Shown here in pieces: positions 11,529 through 22,283 of a stretch of 64,000 nt of DNA. Source of the DNA: Leuctra nigra (taxonomy: Eukaryota; Arthropoda; Insecta; Plecoptera; Leuctridae); contig OW203768.1 of NCBI GenBank assembly GCA_934045905.1, positions 35,307,060-35,371,059 on the forward strand. Reading direction: 5' to 3'. Position numbers and translations under genes: made by a program. How positions within the stretch are numbered: position 1 is the first letter of the stretch; the number at the start of each line of letters is the position of its first letter. The notes beneath the pieces were generated by a model, which saw only the letters and a program-made list of their open reading frames with translations, had not been told where the DNA came from and did not search any database.

Positions 11529-12598
11529 TCCCAGAAAAAAACACTCCGTGTAAAAAAGGCAGCCAAGTCTCTTTACTTAAAAAAAAATCAACACCGAAAA
11601 GGAGTGATATCAAAAAAGGAGCCAAGTCAATGACATTTCCAAATATTTAATCGTATCTTTGAAATAAAAGTATAAACACCGAGAAATACTTTACAAAAGG
11701 ACTTGGCGCATCGTTTTTTTAAAGACATCATTCTATCCTAAAAGTGGAAAGATTATTAACAAGTGGGTACATATTCCTCTTTTTATTTGAGCCAGTATCT
11801 ATGAATCAAGCTACTTTTGGTAATGGCTATTTTATAATTTTGTAATGGCGATAGAAGAAAGATGTCATGCTGTAATAGAAGTAATAATAAGGGATGTAGA
11901 ATTAAATAACAAGGAAGTGGGCTCATATATATTCTTATAGCACTGTTAATATGGTGATATTAGAAGGATATCTTTTCATAATTTGATCATGACTGAGGGA
12001 AATCATGAAAAGTTGTCAAATAATTACTAACTATTTATAGAACACTATTATATTATGGAAGTATATTATTATGGTTTTAATAGTTGTTCAATGTGACTTC
12101 ACTGTGTACTTTGTGAAATGTATTGTTATAAAATGTGGATTAATAGAAATGTATTTCATTGTGAGAAGGTATAACGCATGAGACTTATTTATGTTGACCA
12201 CGAAACAATAATATGAAGATAACTATTGTATATTTATTACAAATATAGGCAACAAGTTTTATCGCGTACATATTCAAATAGAAAATATTGTACAGTAGGA
12301 GTGTAGGTATAATATGTAATTGAAAGTTGTGTCCCTATTATTCTAAAAATTCTAAATTACGGTTGTATATAAATGGCATATGCTTATGAATAGAAAAATG
12401 TCTTTAAAAAAACGATGCGCCAAGTCCTTTTGTAAAGTATTTCTCGGTGTTTATACTTTTATTTCAAAGATACGATTAAATATTTGGAAATGTCATTGAC
12501 TTGGCTCCTTTTTTGATATCACTCCTTTTCGGTGTTGATTTTTTTTTAAGTAAAGAGACTTGGCTGCCTTTTTTACACGGAGTGTTTTTTTCTGGGAT
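11529..12598. repeat. Long-spacer hairpin head of A2
   Basis: Arms of about 190 bp run from TCCCAGAAAAAAACACTCC to ACTTGGCGCATCG and are inverted around 11720-12410. The spacer is non-coding and closely matches 37040-37695 in A4, which implies a separate subfamily of heads. Confidence 0.9.
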
Positions 12599-12737
12599 AT
12601 CACTTCTTTTGTTAGTTTATTCATACAGCTTGTAGCACATGTCCGAGCAAGGACTAATTTCTTTAAAAAAATACGCCTCAACCGATTAGGATAGGTACTA
12701 AGAAATTACAATCGGTCCAGCCGTTTTCGATATATTA

Positions 12738-14062
12738 TAACGTCCCTTCCGGTTTTGAAATGGCGGCCGAAATTAATGTCGTCTTGAATTCATAATTATT
12801 AGTCCTACAAAATTGCATAATTTGATAGCAATCGGTACAGCCGTTTTCGATATATTATAACGTCCCTTCCGGTTTTGAAATGGCGGCCGAAAATAATGTC
12901 GTCTTGAATTCATAATTATTAGTCATACTATTTCCAAAATTTGGTTGCAATCGGTACAGCCGCTTTCGATAATGACGTCACTTCGGTTTTAACAATGGCG
13001 GCCGAAAATAATGTCGTCTTTAATTCATAATTATTAGTCCTACACATTTCCAAAATTTGGTTGCAATTGGTACAGCCGTTTTCGATATATGACGTCACTT
13101 CCGGTTTTGACAATGGCGGCCGAAAATACTGTCGTCTTTATTTCATAATTATATTAGTCCGACATAATTCTAAAATTTGGTTGCAATCGGTACAGCCGTT
13201 TTCGATATATGACGTCACTTCCGGTTTTAACAATGGCGGCCGAAATTAATGTCGTATTGAATTCATAATTATAAGTCCTACACAATTCCAAAATTTAGTT
13301 GCAATCGGTACAGCCGTTTTCGTTATATGACGTCACTTCCGGTTTTAGAAAATGGCGGCCGAGAGCACTGCAACCTTGAATTTATAATTATTTACAATGT
13401 ATGTTTACTAAATATCTATTTAAAAGTATAAAGTGGTGAATTTAGTGTCCTTTAGAATATTAATGACGTCATTTAGCATTTTTATGACGTCATTTCCGGT
13501 ATAGGTAATAAGAAAACAATTTAGTTTTATCTAGTTGATACTTCATGAATGACCTTCTGAATTCAATAGCGCTAATTTCCGTCAAATCGCTCATGCCGTT
13601 TTCAATATATGACGTCACTTCCGGTTTCATTTAGTGGTTCCTGCCGCCATTTCCGGTACCGTTAATTTGTATATTCATTTATCCCAATTGATTTTTCAAA
13701 TAGATTGCAGAATGAATATACAGGAGCTAGTTCAGTGGCAATCGGTACAGGCGTTTTCGATGTATGACGTCACTTCCGGTTTCAGGAATGGCGGCCGAGA
13801 ACACTGTGTATTGAAATTATAATTTTGTATTGTCTTTGTTACAATGTAAGATAATGATATGTGTATTTAAAGTATAATTTGATGAAATAAGCTAAATATT
13901 GCAAATTTATGACGCCACTTCCGGTTTAGAATATAGGAAAATTATATTTTTAAGTAACATACTTCATATAGATGACCATCTAAATCGAATGGCGCTAATT
14001 TCGTTCTAATCGGTCCAGCCGTTTTTCATATATGACGTCACTTCCGGTTTAAAAATGGCGGC
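12738..14062 (+). promoter_or_regulatory. CRE-ETS-YY1-like module array in A2 (8 modules)
   Basis: Modules lie at 12738-12767, 12858-12887, 12973-13002, 13090-13120, 13210-13240, 13328-13359, 13764-13795 and 14033-14062. From the third onward the octamer is a perfect TGACGTCA palindrome. It is followed by CTTCCGGTTT (CTTCGGTTTT in the third module) and ATGGCGGC. The first six repeat every 115-120 bp. A ninth site at 13610 has the CRE and ETS parts, with an inverted GCCGCCATTTCCGG 30 nt on. Confidence 0.6.
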
Positions 14063-14512
14063 AAAAAAAATCACAAGAGGCAAGGTATCATCAGACGCCA
14101 AAAGTGCATATGTGGTAAAAATTTCAGGTTGATCGGTTCAGCCGTTTAGGCTGTGGCGGTGACAGCGACCTTTTCTGAAATCATCTGAAGAAGAAGAAGA
14201 AGAAGAAGAAGAAGAAGAAAGCGGTGTAATTTCACGATTTTCACTGCCCTCTAGGTCGTAAACGGCATGACTGGTTGTTGTCGCGTGATGTATATGTTGT
14301 CAGGTGGGCCATAGCTCAAAATTAAGACATTTCACAACAATGAGAGATTTTTCATAGTTGAGATCCAGTAGGCTGAAAATGCTATGTTGCTGCTTACAGT
14401 AAAAGTAGTTGGTCTGCTCCTCAGTTTATATAGGCATTTACGGTATATGTAGAGTGACTGTGAGTGTACGGTACGACTTGGCTGTGTGGAGCGACCGCTC
14501 CACTAGATCTGT

Positions 14513-14710
14513 ACCTTAGCGGCAGAAAAACGGACGTCAATTTTGTCGATTTTGCGTTGTACACATTTGGAATGATGTAATCAAGCTCTATCAATTGCCA
14601 TTTGACTGATGTCAACAAATACAGTTTTATTGAAGTATTCTCCTACACAGTGACTCATCATTACAAATATGATTAACTCAGAAGCTGGCTTATGAGCTCA
14701 CCTCATGAAT
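14513..14710 (+). repeat. Dispersed repeat D, copy 1
   Basis: Matches 32808-32965, part of 28675-28865 and, more weakly, 42045-42170. Shared words are TCAATTGCCATTTGACTG and TGGAATGATGTAATCAAGCTC. The reading of related pieces (see 33244-33783) suggests it is part of a retroelement, but no firm protein match is visible here. Confidence 0.55.
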
Positions 14711-15639
14711 AGAATGTAGTCAGGGGTCTTATGACATAAAAACACCAGAATAGTTCAAAATGTGATACTAATTTTTCCTTTGGCAGTATTATAGTAAAAA
14801 ATGTGCTCTTTCGACTGAGCGATGGATCTCGGCGAGATCTCTTCTAGTTTGGCCCCCAGGGGTGTCTAAAGTCAAATTTTTGATATTTTTATTTATACTA
14901 CAGAATCATATTATATTATTTTCATAGCACACTAGTAGTAAAATAAATGCTTTTTTTATTTTTATTTCAAGTCCTGCAGGATTATTTCAAATTAATCCTT
15001 CAGGGGTGTCCAAAACACAAAATGTTTTATCTGTTGGAAAAATCAGTATAAATGTCGTAAAAATATGTTTTATTGCAATATTATTGTAATATACATGATG
15101 GGACAAGGGTCTAAAAAATATTTCGTGAAACTAAACTTTCAGGGGTATCCAAAACATTTATTTTTCATATTTTGTGGCTGGAGTGTAATTCAAAAGCGGG
15201 TGACTCGGATGTTATTTGTATAAGAGTTTGCAATTTCATTGTAATGGAGATAAGGATGCAAAAAAATTTAATGAAATTGAACCTTCAGGGGTATCTAAAA
15301 TATTTATTTTTCATATTTTGTGGAATGAGTGTAATTCAAAAGCGGGTATATCTCGTATGTTAATTGTATAAGAATTTATTGGTATTGTATCACTTGTTTT
15401 TTACATTATTTTGATAGTAAGGGGTGTACAGACTGATATTTGAATGATAACATTCCGTGTTTTTTTCCTTTGGAACATTTATAGAAAATATTTTAAAATG
15501 CAACTTATAGCATCAAAAGTAACTAATTTTTACAGTCCGTACAAATGACTATGTTTCTTGAAAGCAAAACCAACAAATAAACTGGAAAAATAGTTTACAA
15601 TGTCTTGTCTTGTAATCAAGTTTATAAATATACAAAGAC

Positions 15640-16605
15640 TTATGTGACGAGGCGATCACGATATGTGCATCGTTTGTACATTGGCCATCACAATTGCAGA
15701 ACTTTGTGCAAACCAGGGATGTCTTACCACAATTACAATTACAACCGCAATGAATAAGCTCGGCCCAATGTTTTGACGCTTCTCCCAAGGAAGTACAAAA
15801 TGCTGTGTATCCCTCTTCCTCTTCAAGACACTTCCATCCATATTCAGATGGAGCAGGCAAGTTTTGGTTCTTCTCTAGACATTGTTTCCAAATTCCAAGT
15901 TACCCTTGATGGAGGGATGCAATCCATTGGTCGATTCATTTTTGTGAATAAAGCTTTGCGGCATTCATTAACATCGTCGGACGAGCTTGTCCTGTCATAC
16001 ATGAGCACAGTAAAGCGTTCTACGTACTGATTTCAAGAGTGTGTCAACCTGCGCTGGAAACTGGGAGAGTGAAATGAAAATCGGAATTTTTTACCACGCC
16101 CAAAGAAAGACGATACTATATCACAGCCAGTAAATGCAAACCAATATACCGATCCTACTACTTACTAGCTGCAGTATTTACTTCCCCAAGAGAAGATGCA
16201 TGCATTAACTGGTAGAGTGTTCTACACGCTTTTTTCCTGGTCTTTTTTTCCTATTCCGAAACGTACCCAAAGTGTGTCGATGTTAATTTTACGAAACATG
16301 GACTTGGCAATTATGAATACGTCAGTGTCCACCGTTTTTATAGTGATTATCTGTGGCCATTTAAGAACACATTTTGGGCGTGCAGGAATATTTATTCCTG
16401 CACGCCTCGTGCTATCAAAATAACATCATCAAGAGTAGCCACGATTGATTTGGCATTGACGTTGACATCTTTAAGTCCTTGAGCTAATAGCTTGAACAAT
16501 TCTTCCTTGTTGTCCTCATCGTGCAGAAAAAGTGACCACTGCACTGGGACTTCGATGGCGTTATTAATTTTGAGTTTTACACCACTTCCTCGCTTCCTGG
16601 CCGCA
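15640..16605 (-). pseudogene. Degenerate gene of an uncharacterised CXC-type cysteine-motif protein family
   Basis: Read on the minus strand with several stops and frame changes, the motifs appear in order. VPVQWSLFLHDEDNKEELF lies at about 16490-16550. TVDTDVFIIA and LWVRFGIGKK lie at about 16270-16340. FTGCDIVSSFFGRGKK lies at 16087-16137, ERFTVLMYDRTS at about 15985-16023 and NECRKALFTK at about 15945-15975. LPAPSEYGWKCLEEEEGY lies at about 15806-15863. The cysteine array CGCNCNCGK..CTKFCNCDGQC lies at about 15680-15760. From memory, this order marks a large multiplied family of uncharacterised invertebrate proteins with a Tesmin/TSO1-like CXC end; no function is established. The N-terminal part is missing. 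Confidence 0.75.
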
Positions 16606-16610
16606 AAGCT

Positions 16611-16995
16611 TTATTCACAAAAATGAATCGACCAATGGGTTACATCCCCCCATCAAGGGTAACTCTTATGCAACAATCTAAGATAGCTTGCTTTCAAGCT
16701 GAAATTAAGGAACGATGTCTAGAGAAGAACCAAGACTTGCCTGCTCCATCTGAATATCGATGCAAAAGTCTTGAAGAGGAAGAGGGATTCACACCATTTG
16801 GGACTTCCTTGGGAAAAGCGTCAAAACATTGTGCCGAGCTTATTCATTGAGGCTGTAAAATCATGTGCAATAATCGTTGTAAATGTATCAAGGCATAGTT
16901 CGTACACAGTTGTGCAATTGTGACGGCTAATGTACAAACGGATAAAATATCGTCACATAGTACGTCTTTGTATATTTATAAAACTTGTTTCAGAC
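16611..16995 (+). pseudogene. Inverted duplicate of the 3' part of the orphan gene (right arm)
   Basis: The plus strand repeats the IPPSRVT, LPAPSEYRCKSLEEEEGF and AELIH segments seen in the minus-strand copy. It then has a stop, and the cysteine array is decayed. A segment of about 40 bp (around 16664-16712) is present here but missing from the left arm, so the arms have diverged after duplication. Confidence 0.75.
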
Positions 16996-17564
16996 AGTGT
17001 CAACTAATTTTTCAGTTTATTCGTTGGTTATAATTTCGTGAAACATAGTTATTTGTAGGGTAGTGCAGCTATATATGACTGAAATAAATTGTTTACTTTT
17101 GATGCCATAAGTTGCATTTTAAAATATTTCCTATAAATTTTCATGAGTAAAATGTCATGGAATGTAATCACTCAAATAACAGTCTGCACACCCCTTAATA
17201 TCAAAATACTGTAAAAAAACAAGTGATAATATAGCAATAAATACGTAAATATTAACGTACGACATACCCGCTTTTAAATTACACTGCTGACACAAAATAT
17301 GAAAAATAAATATTTTGGATACCCCTGAAGGTTCAAATTCCTTCCAATTTTTTTGCATCCTTACCTCCATTACAATAATATTGCAAAAACTTATACACTT
17401 AACATTCGAGATACCCGCTTTTGAATTACACTCCTGACTCAAAATATGAAAAATTAATATTTGGATACCCCTGATAGTTCAACTTCACGAAATATTTTTT
17501 GGATCCTTGTCCTATCCTGTTTATTACAATAATATTGCAATAAAAAATAATTTTACGACATTTA

Positions 17565-20027
17565 TTTGTTTTATAATTATTTATTTAGCTTTCGCTATTT
17601 TAGTATTACATGTTATGTTACATACACTTAACAATATTTATTTTATATGTTACACTCTTCCTTTTTCAAGTATGCAATCATTTTCATTTTAAATTGACCC
17701 ACAGTTTTACATTCAGTTAATTTATGATCTAATCTATTATATTCACTCACTCCATCCGACAAAACAGTTTTAAATCTAGACATTTGAACAAACAAGTTTA
17801 ACTGACCTCTTGTGCCATGTTCATGAATACAACTAACAATGTTTATTCTATCCTTTAAATACTCAGGTGCTAATCCTAACTTAATTTTATGAATAAAAAG
17901 AAACACATTTAACCTAACAGTTTGCCGTATCGAAAGCATGTCTAATTCACTTCTCATTTCAATTATATGCGTAGTTCTCGGTGCCTTTAAAATTATCCTC
18001 ATGGCTCTATTCTGTAAGGCTTGTAGTCGCTGCATATCGGTCTGCGTGATATTGTAGAAGGTTGTGTTGCAGTAGGTGAAATGAGGTTCTACTATAGTTT
18101 TATATACAAGTTTTCTCGACCACACTGTCAGACATTTCCCAACCCTTGACAAATACCCTAGTTTTTTGCTAATTTTTTTACATACATAGTCAACATTACT
18201 CTTAAAGTTAAGTTTGTCATCTATAATAATGCCCAAGTATTTAATTTCTCTTACAGTTTCCAATGGCACACCATCAATAGTTACACAGTTTGTGCATTTT
18301 TACTTACTACACTGTCTCGTACTCCAGGGTTGATTATCATGCATTTTGATTTATTCACATTCAATTTTAAGCCAATTTTCCATCCAACCATTTACAAATG
18401 TTCTTTAACTCTTGATTAATTATATCTATACAATCATTAACATTTTCACTTTCACATGAAATTAACATATCATCTGCAAAAAGATAGATTTCACAACTTT
18501 TGACTATATTACACACATCATTTATAAATAGAACAAATAACAACGGCCCGAGAACAGAACCTTGTGGTACACCATACTCTGTTTCAATGCTCTGTGATAC
18601 ACTTATACCAAATCTGGTTACTTGAAATCTTGCAAACAAATATGACTGAAACCATTGTAGCACCTCATCTCGAAATCCATACAATTCCAGTTTTTTTAAT
18701 AATATATTTCTATTTACAGTCTCAAATGCACGTTTCATATCTAAAAACACTGCAACCGTGGTCTTATTGTTGCCTCTGCTCTCTTGCCATTTCTCCAAAA
18801 CAATTTGAACCGCCGTTTCACAAGAGTGGTTAGATCTGAAACCCGATTGATTTACATGCAAGATTTTGTTAACATCAATATATTCCATAATTTGTTTATA
18901 TACCACTATCTCCAAAACTTTCTCAAACAAAGGTAACATGTTTATGGGTCTATGCTCATCTGCTCTCTTTGTTTTAGGTAGTTTTGGTATAGGAATGGTG
19001 ACTGATTTTTTCCAACTGGACGGAAACACTCCATATTCCATGGATTTATTAAATATAGATGCAAGACATTCTTTAATAACAGGAAAAATATCTTTGATAA
19101 TGCCTACTGTAATACCTTCTTCTGTTGGGGAAGAATTTCTCATCTTCCATATTATACTTTGTATTTCATGTACATTAGTCGATTTGAATTGTCCAAATGT
19201 ACAACCCTTATCCTCAATTGGTATTCCTCCTTGACAGGTTGCCATTCCATTGCATATGCTACTAATACTGTCTATAAAATAAGTGTTAAATTTGCATGCA
19301 ATAATATTATCATCAATTTCCTGTACACCTTCGAACTCAATGGCTTGTTGCTTTAGTTGTGTTTCCTTACATGATATTTCTTTTAGTGTTTTCCACATTT
19401 TGCGACCATCACCCTTTACGTAATCTATGTTTTTGGCATACCACTTTGACTTTTCCTCTCGTATTATTGATGTAACCCCATTTTTTCTTTTCTTGTAATC
19501 CTTCCAGTCTTCTGCCGTCTCCGTCACAATGGCCCTTTTGTATGCTATGTCCCGCAGTTTACTTGCTTCACTAACTTTAGCACTGTACCACTTCTTCCTA
19601 TCTCTTACCTCACTGACTGTATGAGGTGCATGTTCATCCAGTTTCTGTACAATGGAGTTCACTAAGGTATTTGCTAGTGTATCGACCTCTTCAAGCTTTG
19701 TTGTGAATAAGCCTGTTCCCCAATCGATCTCCATTTCGGAGAGCTCTCTTACTATTACTTTCTTGTCATAGTCTTTCATATTTCGTCTCTTCTGATATAT
19801 GGGACATAATGGTCTAGTAATAAATTTACCTGTTTTCACCTGGATTATGGAATGGTCCGATATTTTTGGAGTGTCCAGTACTTCCACATGTAGTCCTTTT
19901 ATGTTAGTAAAAATCAGGTCAATTTGTGTTTTACTCTTGTCGGTAACTCGAGTTGGTCCTTTAACTATTTGTTTTAGCCCAAGATCACTGGCCACCTTTC
20001 TCAGTTGTTTGCTTTATGTAGTCTTAC
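17565..20027 (-). mobile_element. 5'-truncated APE-type non-LTR retrotransposon inserted in the foldback arm
   Basis: The arm sequence stops at ACGACATTTAT (17564) and resumes with ACTGATTTTTTCAACTGAT (20028), so the insertion is exact. The 3' end faces lower coordinates. The 5' end is truncated inside the endonuclease domain. No clear target duplication can be read because both flanks are T/A-rich. Confidence 0.85.
17643..20026 (-). pseudogene. Endonuclease (C-terminal end) and reverse transcriptase of a Jockey/CR1-like element, frameshifted
   Basis: The first frame (to about 18367) starts within the AP-endonuclease, with DLIFTN and the SDHS motif. It continues through the RT: EHRPINMLPLFEKVLE, SGFRSNHSCETA, VAVFLDMKRAFETVNR (catalytic Asp), GVPQGSVLGPLLF and FADD at about 18469-18490. 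Near 18372 the frame is lost just after KWLDGKL, and the expected LNVNKSKCMIINPG follows in another frame. A second shift near 18300 leads into the terminal 208-residue frame (REIKYLGIIID.., 17643-18269). These breaks and the missing 5' end make it inactive. The exact clade within the APE-type elements is not settled. Confidence 0.85.
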
Positions 20028-20347
20028 TGATTTTTTCAACTGATAAAAACTTTTTGTGTTTTGGACACCCCTGAAGGATTGATCTGAAATTATCCTGCAG
20101 AACTTTAAGAACAATAAAAAATAGCAATAATTTTACTACTAGTGTGCTATGGGAACAATATAATATGCTTTTGTAGTATAAATAAAAATATCAAAAATTT
20201 GACTTTGGACACCCCTGGAGGCCAAACTAGAAGAGATCTCGCCGAGATCCATCGCTCAGTCGAAAGAGCACATATTTTACTATAAGACTGCCAAAGGAAA
20301 AATTAGTATCACATTTTGAACTATTTTTGTCACAAGAGCCCTGACTA

Positions 20348-21445
20348 AAGGAACGGATTCAGCCTTTCTACCTTTGAGGTATACAGATATCTTGACAGAG
20401 ATGTACCTAAAGATAATCATATTTAATTATTTATAATAAACCGAAGAACTATTTGTAGAAATGATACAGGCTATATATACGATTATTGTCGGACCAAGTT
20501 AAAAAGAAATAAAGAAAGATGAACACATAAAAATATACGCCATATAAAATAAAAGTTAAGTTCGCTTGAATAATGTATTCATGTCTCAATCATAGTTTTC
20601 ATAAGGGTTTACGTCAAAACAAGAAAACAATAAGCAAATAATAAAAATGTTTTAGGAGCGGGGATAACACAATCTGTTGTAAAATTGGAGTCTTATTGAA
20701 AAAAAATAGCGCCGTTCGCGTTTCATATTTACTTCGGACGTATTTCTATAAATATTACGAATTCTATTTGAACGAACTTCTTTTCGTCACTTTTTTTTGC
20801 GTCAGTACGTTTTCTCGTAACACGCCAGCGAAGTTTTAACAAAGATCAGACCATAAGAAAGGAATATCCCAGACCGATACAAAATTCCATGCCGCGATAA
20901 AGTCTCCCATCCCCCTACCTCATTTCACACAACCGAGGAGCTTTTACAAAAAGCTTCAACTTTCACCTTTTTATAAGATAATTGAACGTCGGAAAAGAAA
21001 CTTGCACCGTTTTGATTTTTCACCAAACTAGCTACTTTTCTTTTTTTCTGAAAATCTTTAACATACTTTTCTTTCTCCCCACCCCGCTTTCCTCCCTGAC
21101 TCTTCACAACTTTTCATTTTATGAGTCTTGTTCTTCTTTTACTTGCGACACATCTGTCCTTTATGTCTTGGCCGGCACGAACCGAAGCCGTGGCTTCAGC
21201 CAAACAACATAATTTAAACACTGGATTCCAGGCTGTGAAATATTATTATGGCCGAGCTGTTGTAGTGATATTTCTTCTTTCAGTCTGTCCGGGCATACGA
21301 GTATATTGGATTTGCCCCAATAGTCGCGTGTTCGTATCTCGTTTATGTAACAATGTTAGTGCAATAAAAATGGTAAATAACATGGAAGGGAGCATTTAAA
21401 TGCGGCTTGTTTACTGATATAATTAAGTATTCTCATGACTGGTTT
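20348..21445. other. Non-coding stretch, nothing recognised
   Basis: No terminus, RNA gene or protein-like frame is evident. Pyrimidine-rich sequence at 21030-21120 produces spurious frames. Confidence 0.5.
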
Positions 21446-21865
21446 TTGAGCGAGCGTAGCGAGCGACTCCATTCTGCACTTTTGGAAACTTTTTCTGTTT
21501 TTTTTTTGTGTATTTGGCCCGACACCAAAGGTAACAATTTTTCCGTTCAAGCTGAAATTTTGCACATACTTACGTACATATCTTTCTAACTTAATCGTGT
21601 ATAGTTTTTGAGAGCTGTCAACTGATTGGTTCAAAACTGAAAATATCTCCCGATTGTCTACCGTTTTCTCTTTTTTAGTCTCTCTACCATTTTAGTGTAT
21701 GTGTATTCTCATTATCAATGAAGATATGGATTGTATCGTATTTTAATTCACTAATGGATGTACTCGTATATTATGTTTTATGTGCGTTGTACAATATTCT
21801 GGTTGGAGATGTTGCGCATTTCGGTGCTCACTCATTAACGCGTTATACAGAGCGTTCTCCTATAG
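21446..21865 (+). mobile_element. Family B Helitron-like element, copy B2
   Basis: Starts TTGAGCGAGCGTAGCGAGCG and ends AACGCGTTATACAGAGCGTT followed by CTCCTATAG. Its ending (CCTATAG) matches B1 rather than the CCTAG of B3-B9, suggesting a subfamily. Short and non-coding. Confidence 0.65.
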
Positions 21866-22283
21866 TATTATTTATACAACATTTTAGGATTGAGTAACGG
21901 AATAAAATGTCGACATGATGAAAATTAAGAACTGTTTTGTTTCGCAACTGCTTGCAAAGTTTGAGCTATAAAGAAAAGACATTTCATTTTATCTATTTCG
22001 TTTAGGTTTTTATCTTTGTGTGGTAGTGGACCTTGTTTTATTTGATACTTAATTGAACCAACAGACCAAACCTATAGGCAATATATTATTTATCAACTCT
22101 AGATTAAATGTGTTACATGAGGTAAGAGTAAGTATGTTTTTAAAATTCGCACTTTTTATCTCGAAAAGTTCAAATTAATTATAATTTCACAGATCTTCGC
22201 GTAACTGCTTTGTAGATGGGTTCATTACCAGTATCAAAAGTCGCAAAATTAGTTTTTACAGATACACATTACAAAATAACACA

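Larger units (their letters stand above)
11529..14508 (+). mobile_element. Family A composite element, copy A2 (longest uninterrupted copy)
   Basis: Starts TCCCAGAAAAAAACACTCC and ends CGACCGCTCCAC then TAGAT. The hairpin head (11529-12598) has a ~650-bp spacer shared with A4 but not with the short-spacer copies. The body has six modules in near-perfect tandem at a period of about 118 bp (12738 to 13359), then more divergent ones. The tail carries a (GAA)n tract at 14187-14219 at the position where other copies carry (ATC)n or (AAT)n. No coding sequence. Confidence 0.8.
14717..20347. mobile_element. 5.6-kb foldback element with ~1.25-kb arms
   Basis: The left arm (14717-15962) and right arm (16603-20347 minus the insertion at 17565-20027) are inverted copies. 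Both ends read TAGTCAGGG..TCTT. The single-copy centre (15963-16602) and the left arm together encode, on the minus strand, a degenerate orphan protein (separate entry). The right arm repeats only the 3' part of that gene plus the downstream sequence, so the foldback probably arose by inverted duplication of the 3' end. CAGGG-type ends recall hAT elements, but I could not find an 8-bp duplication. Confidence 0.85.

Noticed and set aside
16196..16423. Plus-strand 75-codon frame
   Set aside because: Antisense to the orphan-gene remnant, whose ordered motifs are on the minus strand.
18564..20074. Plus-strand frames across the reverse transcriptase
   Set aside because: Antisense shadows of the minus-strand retrotransposon ORF.
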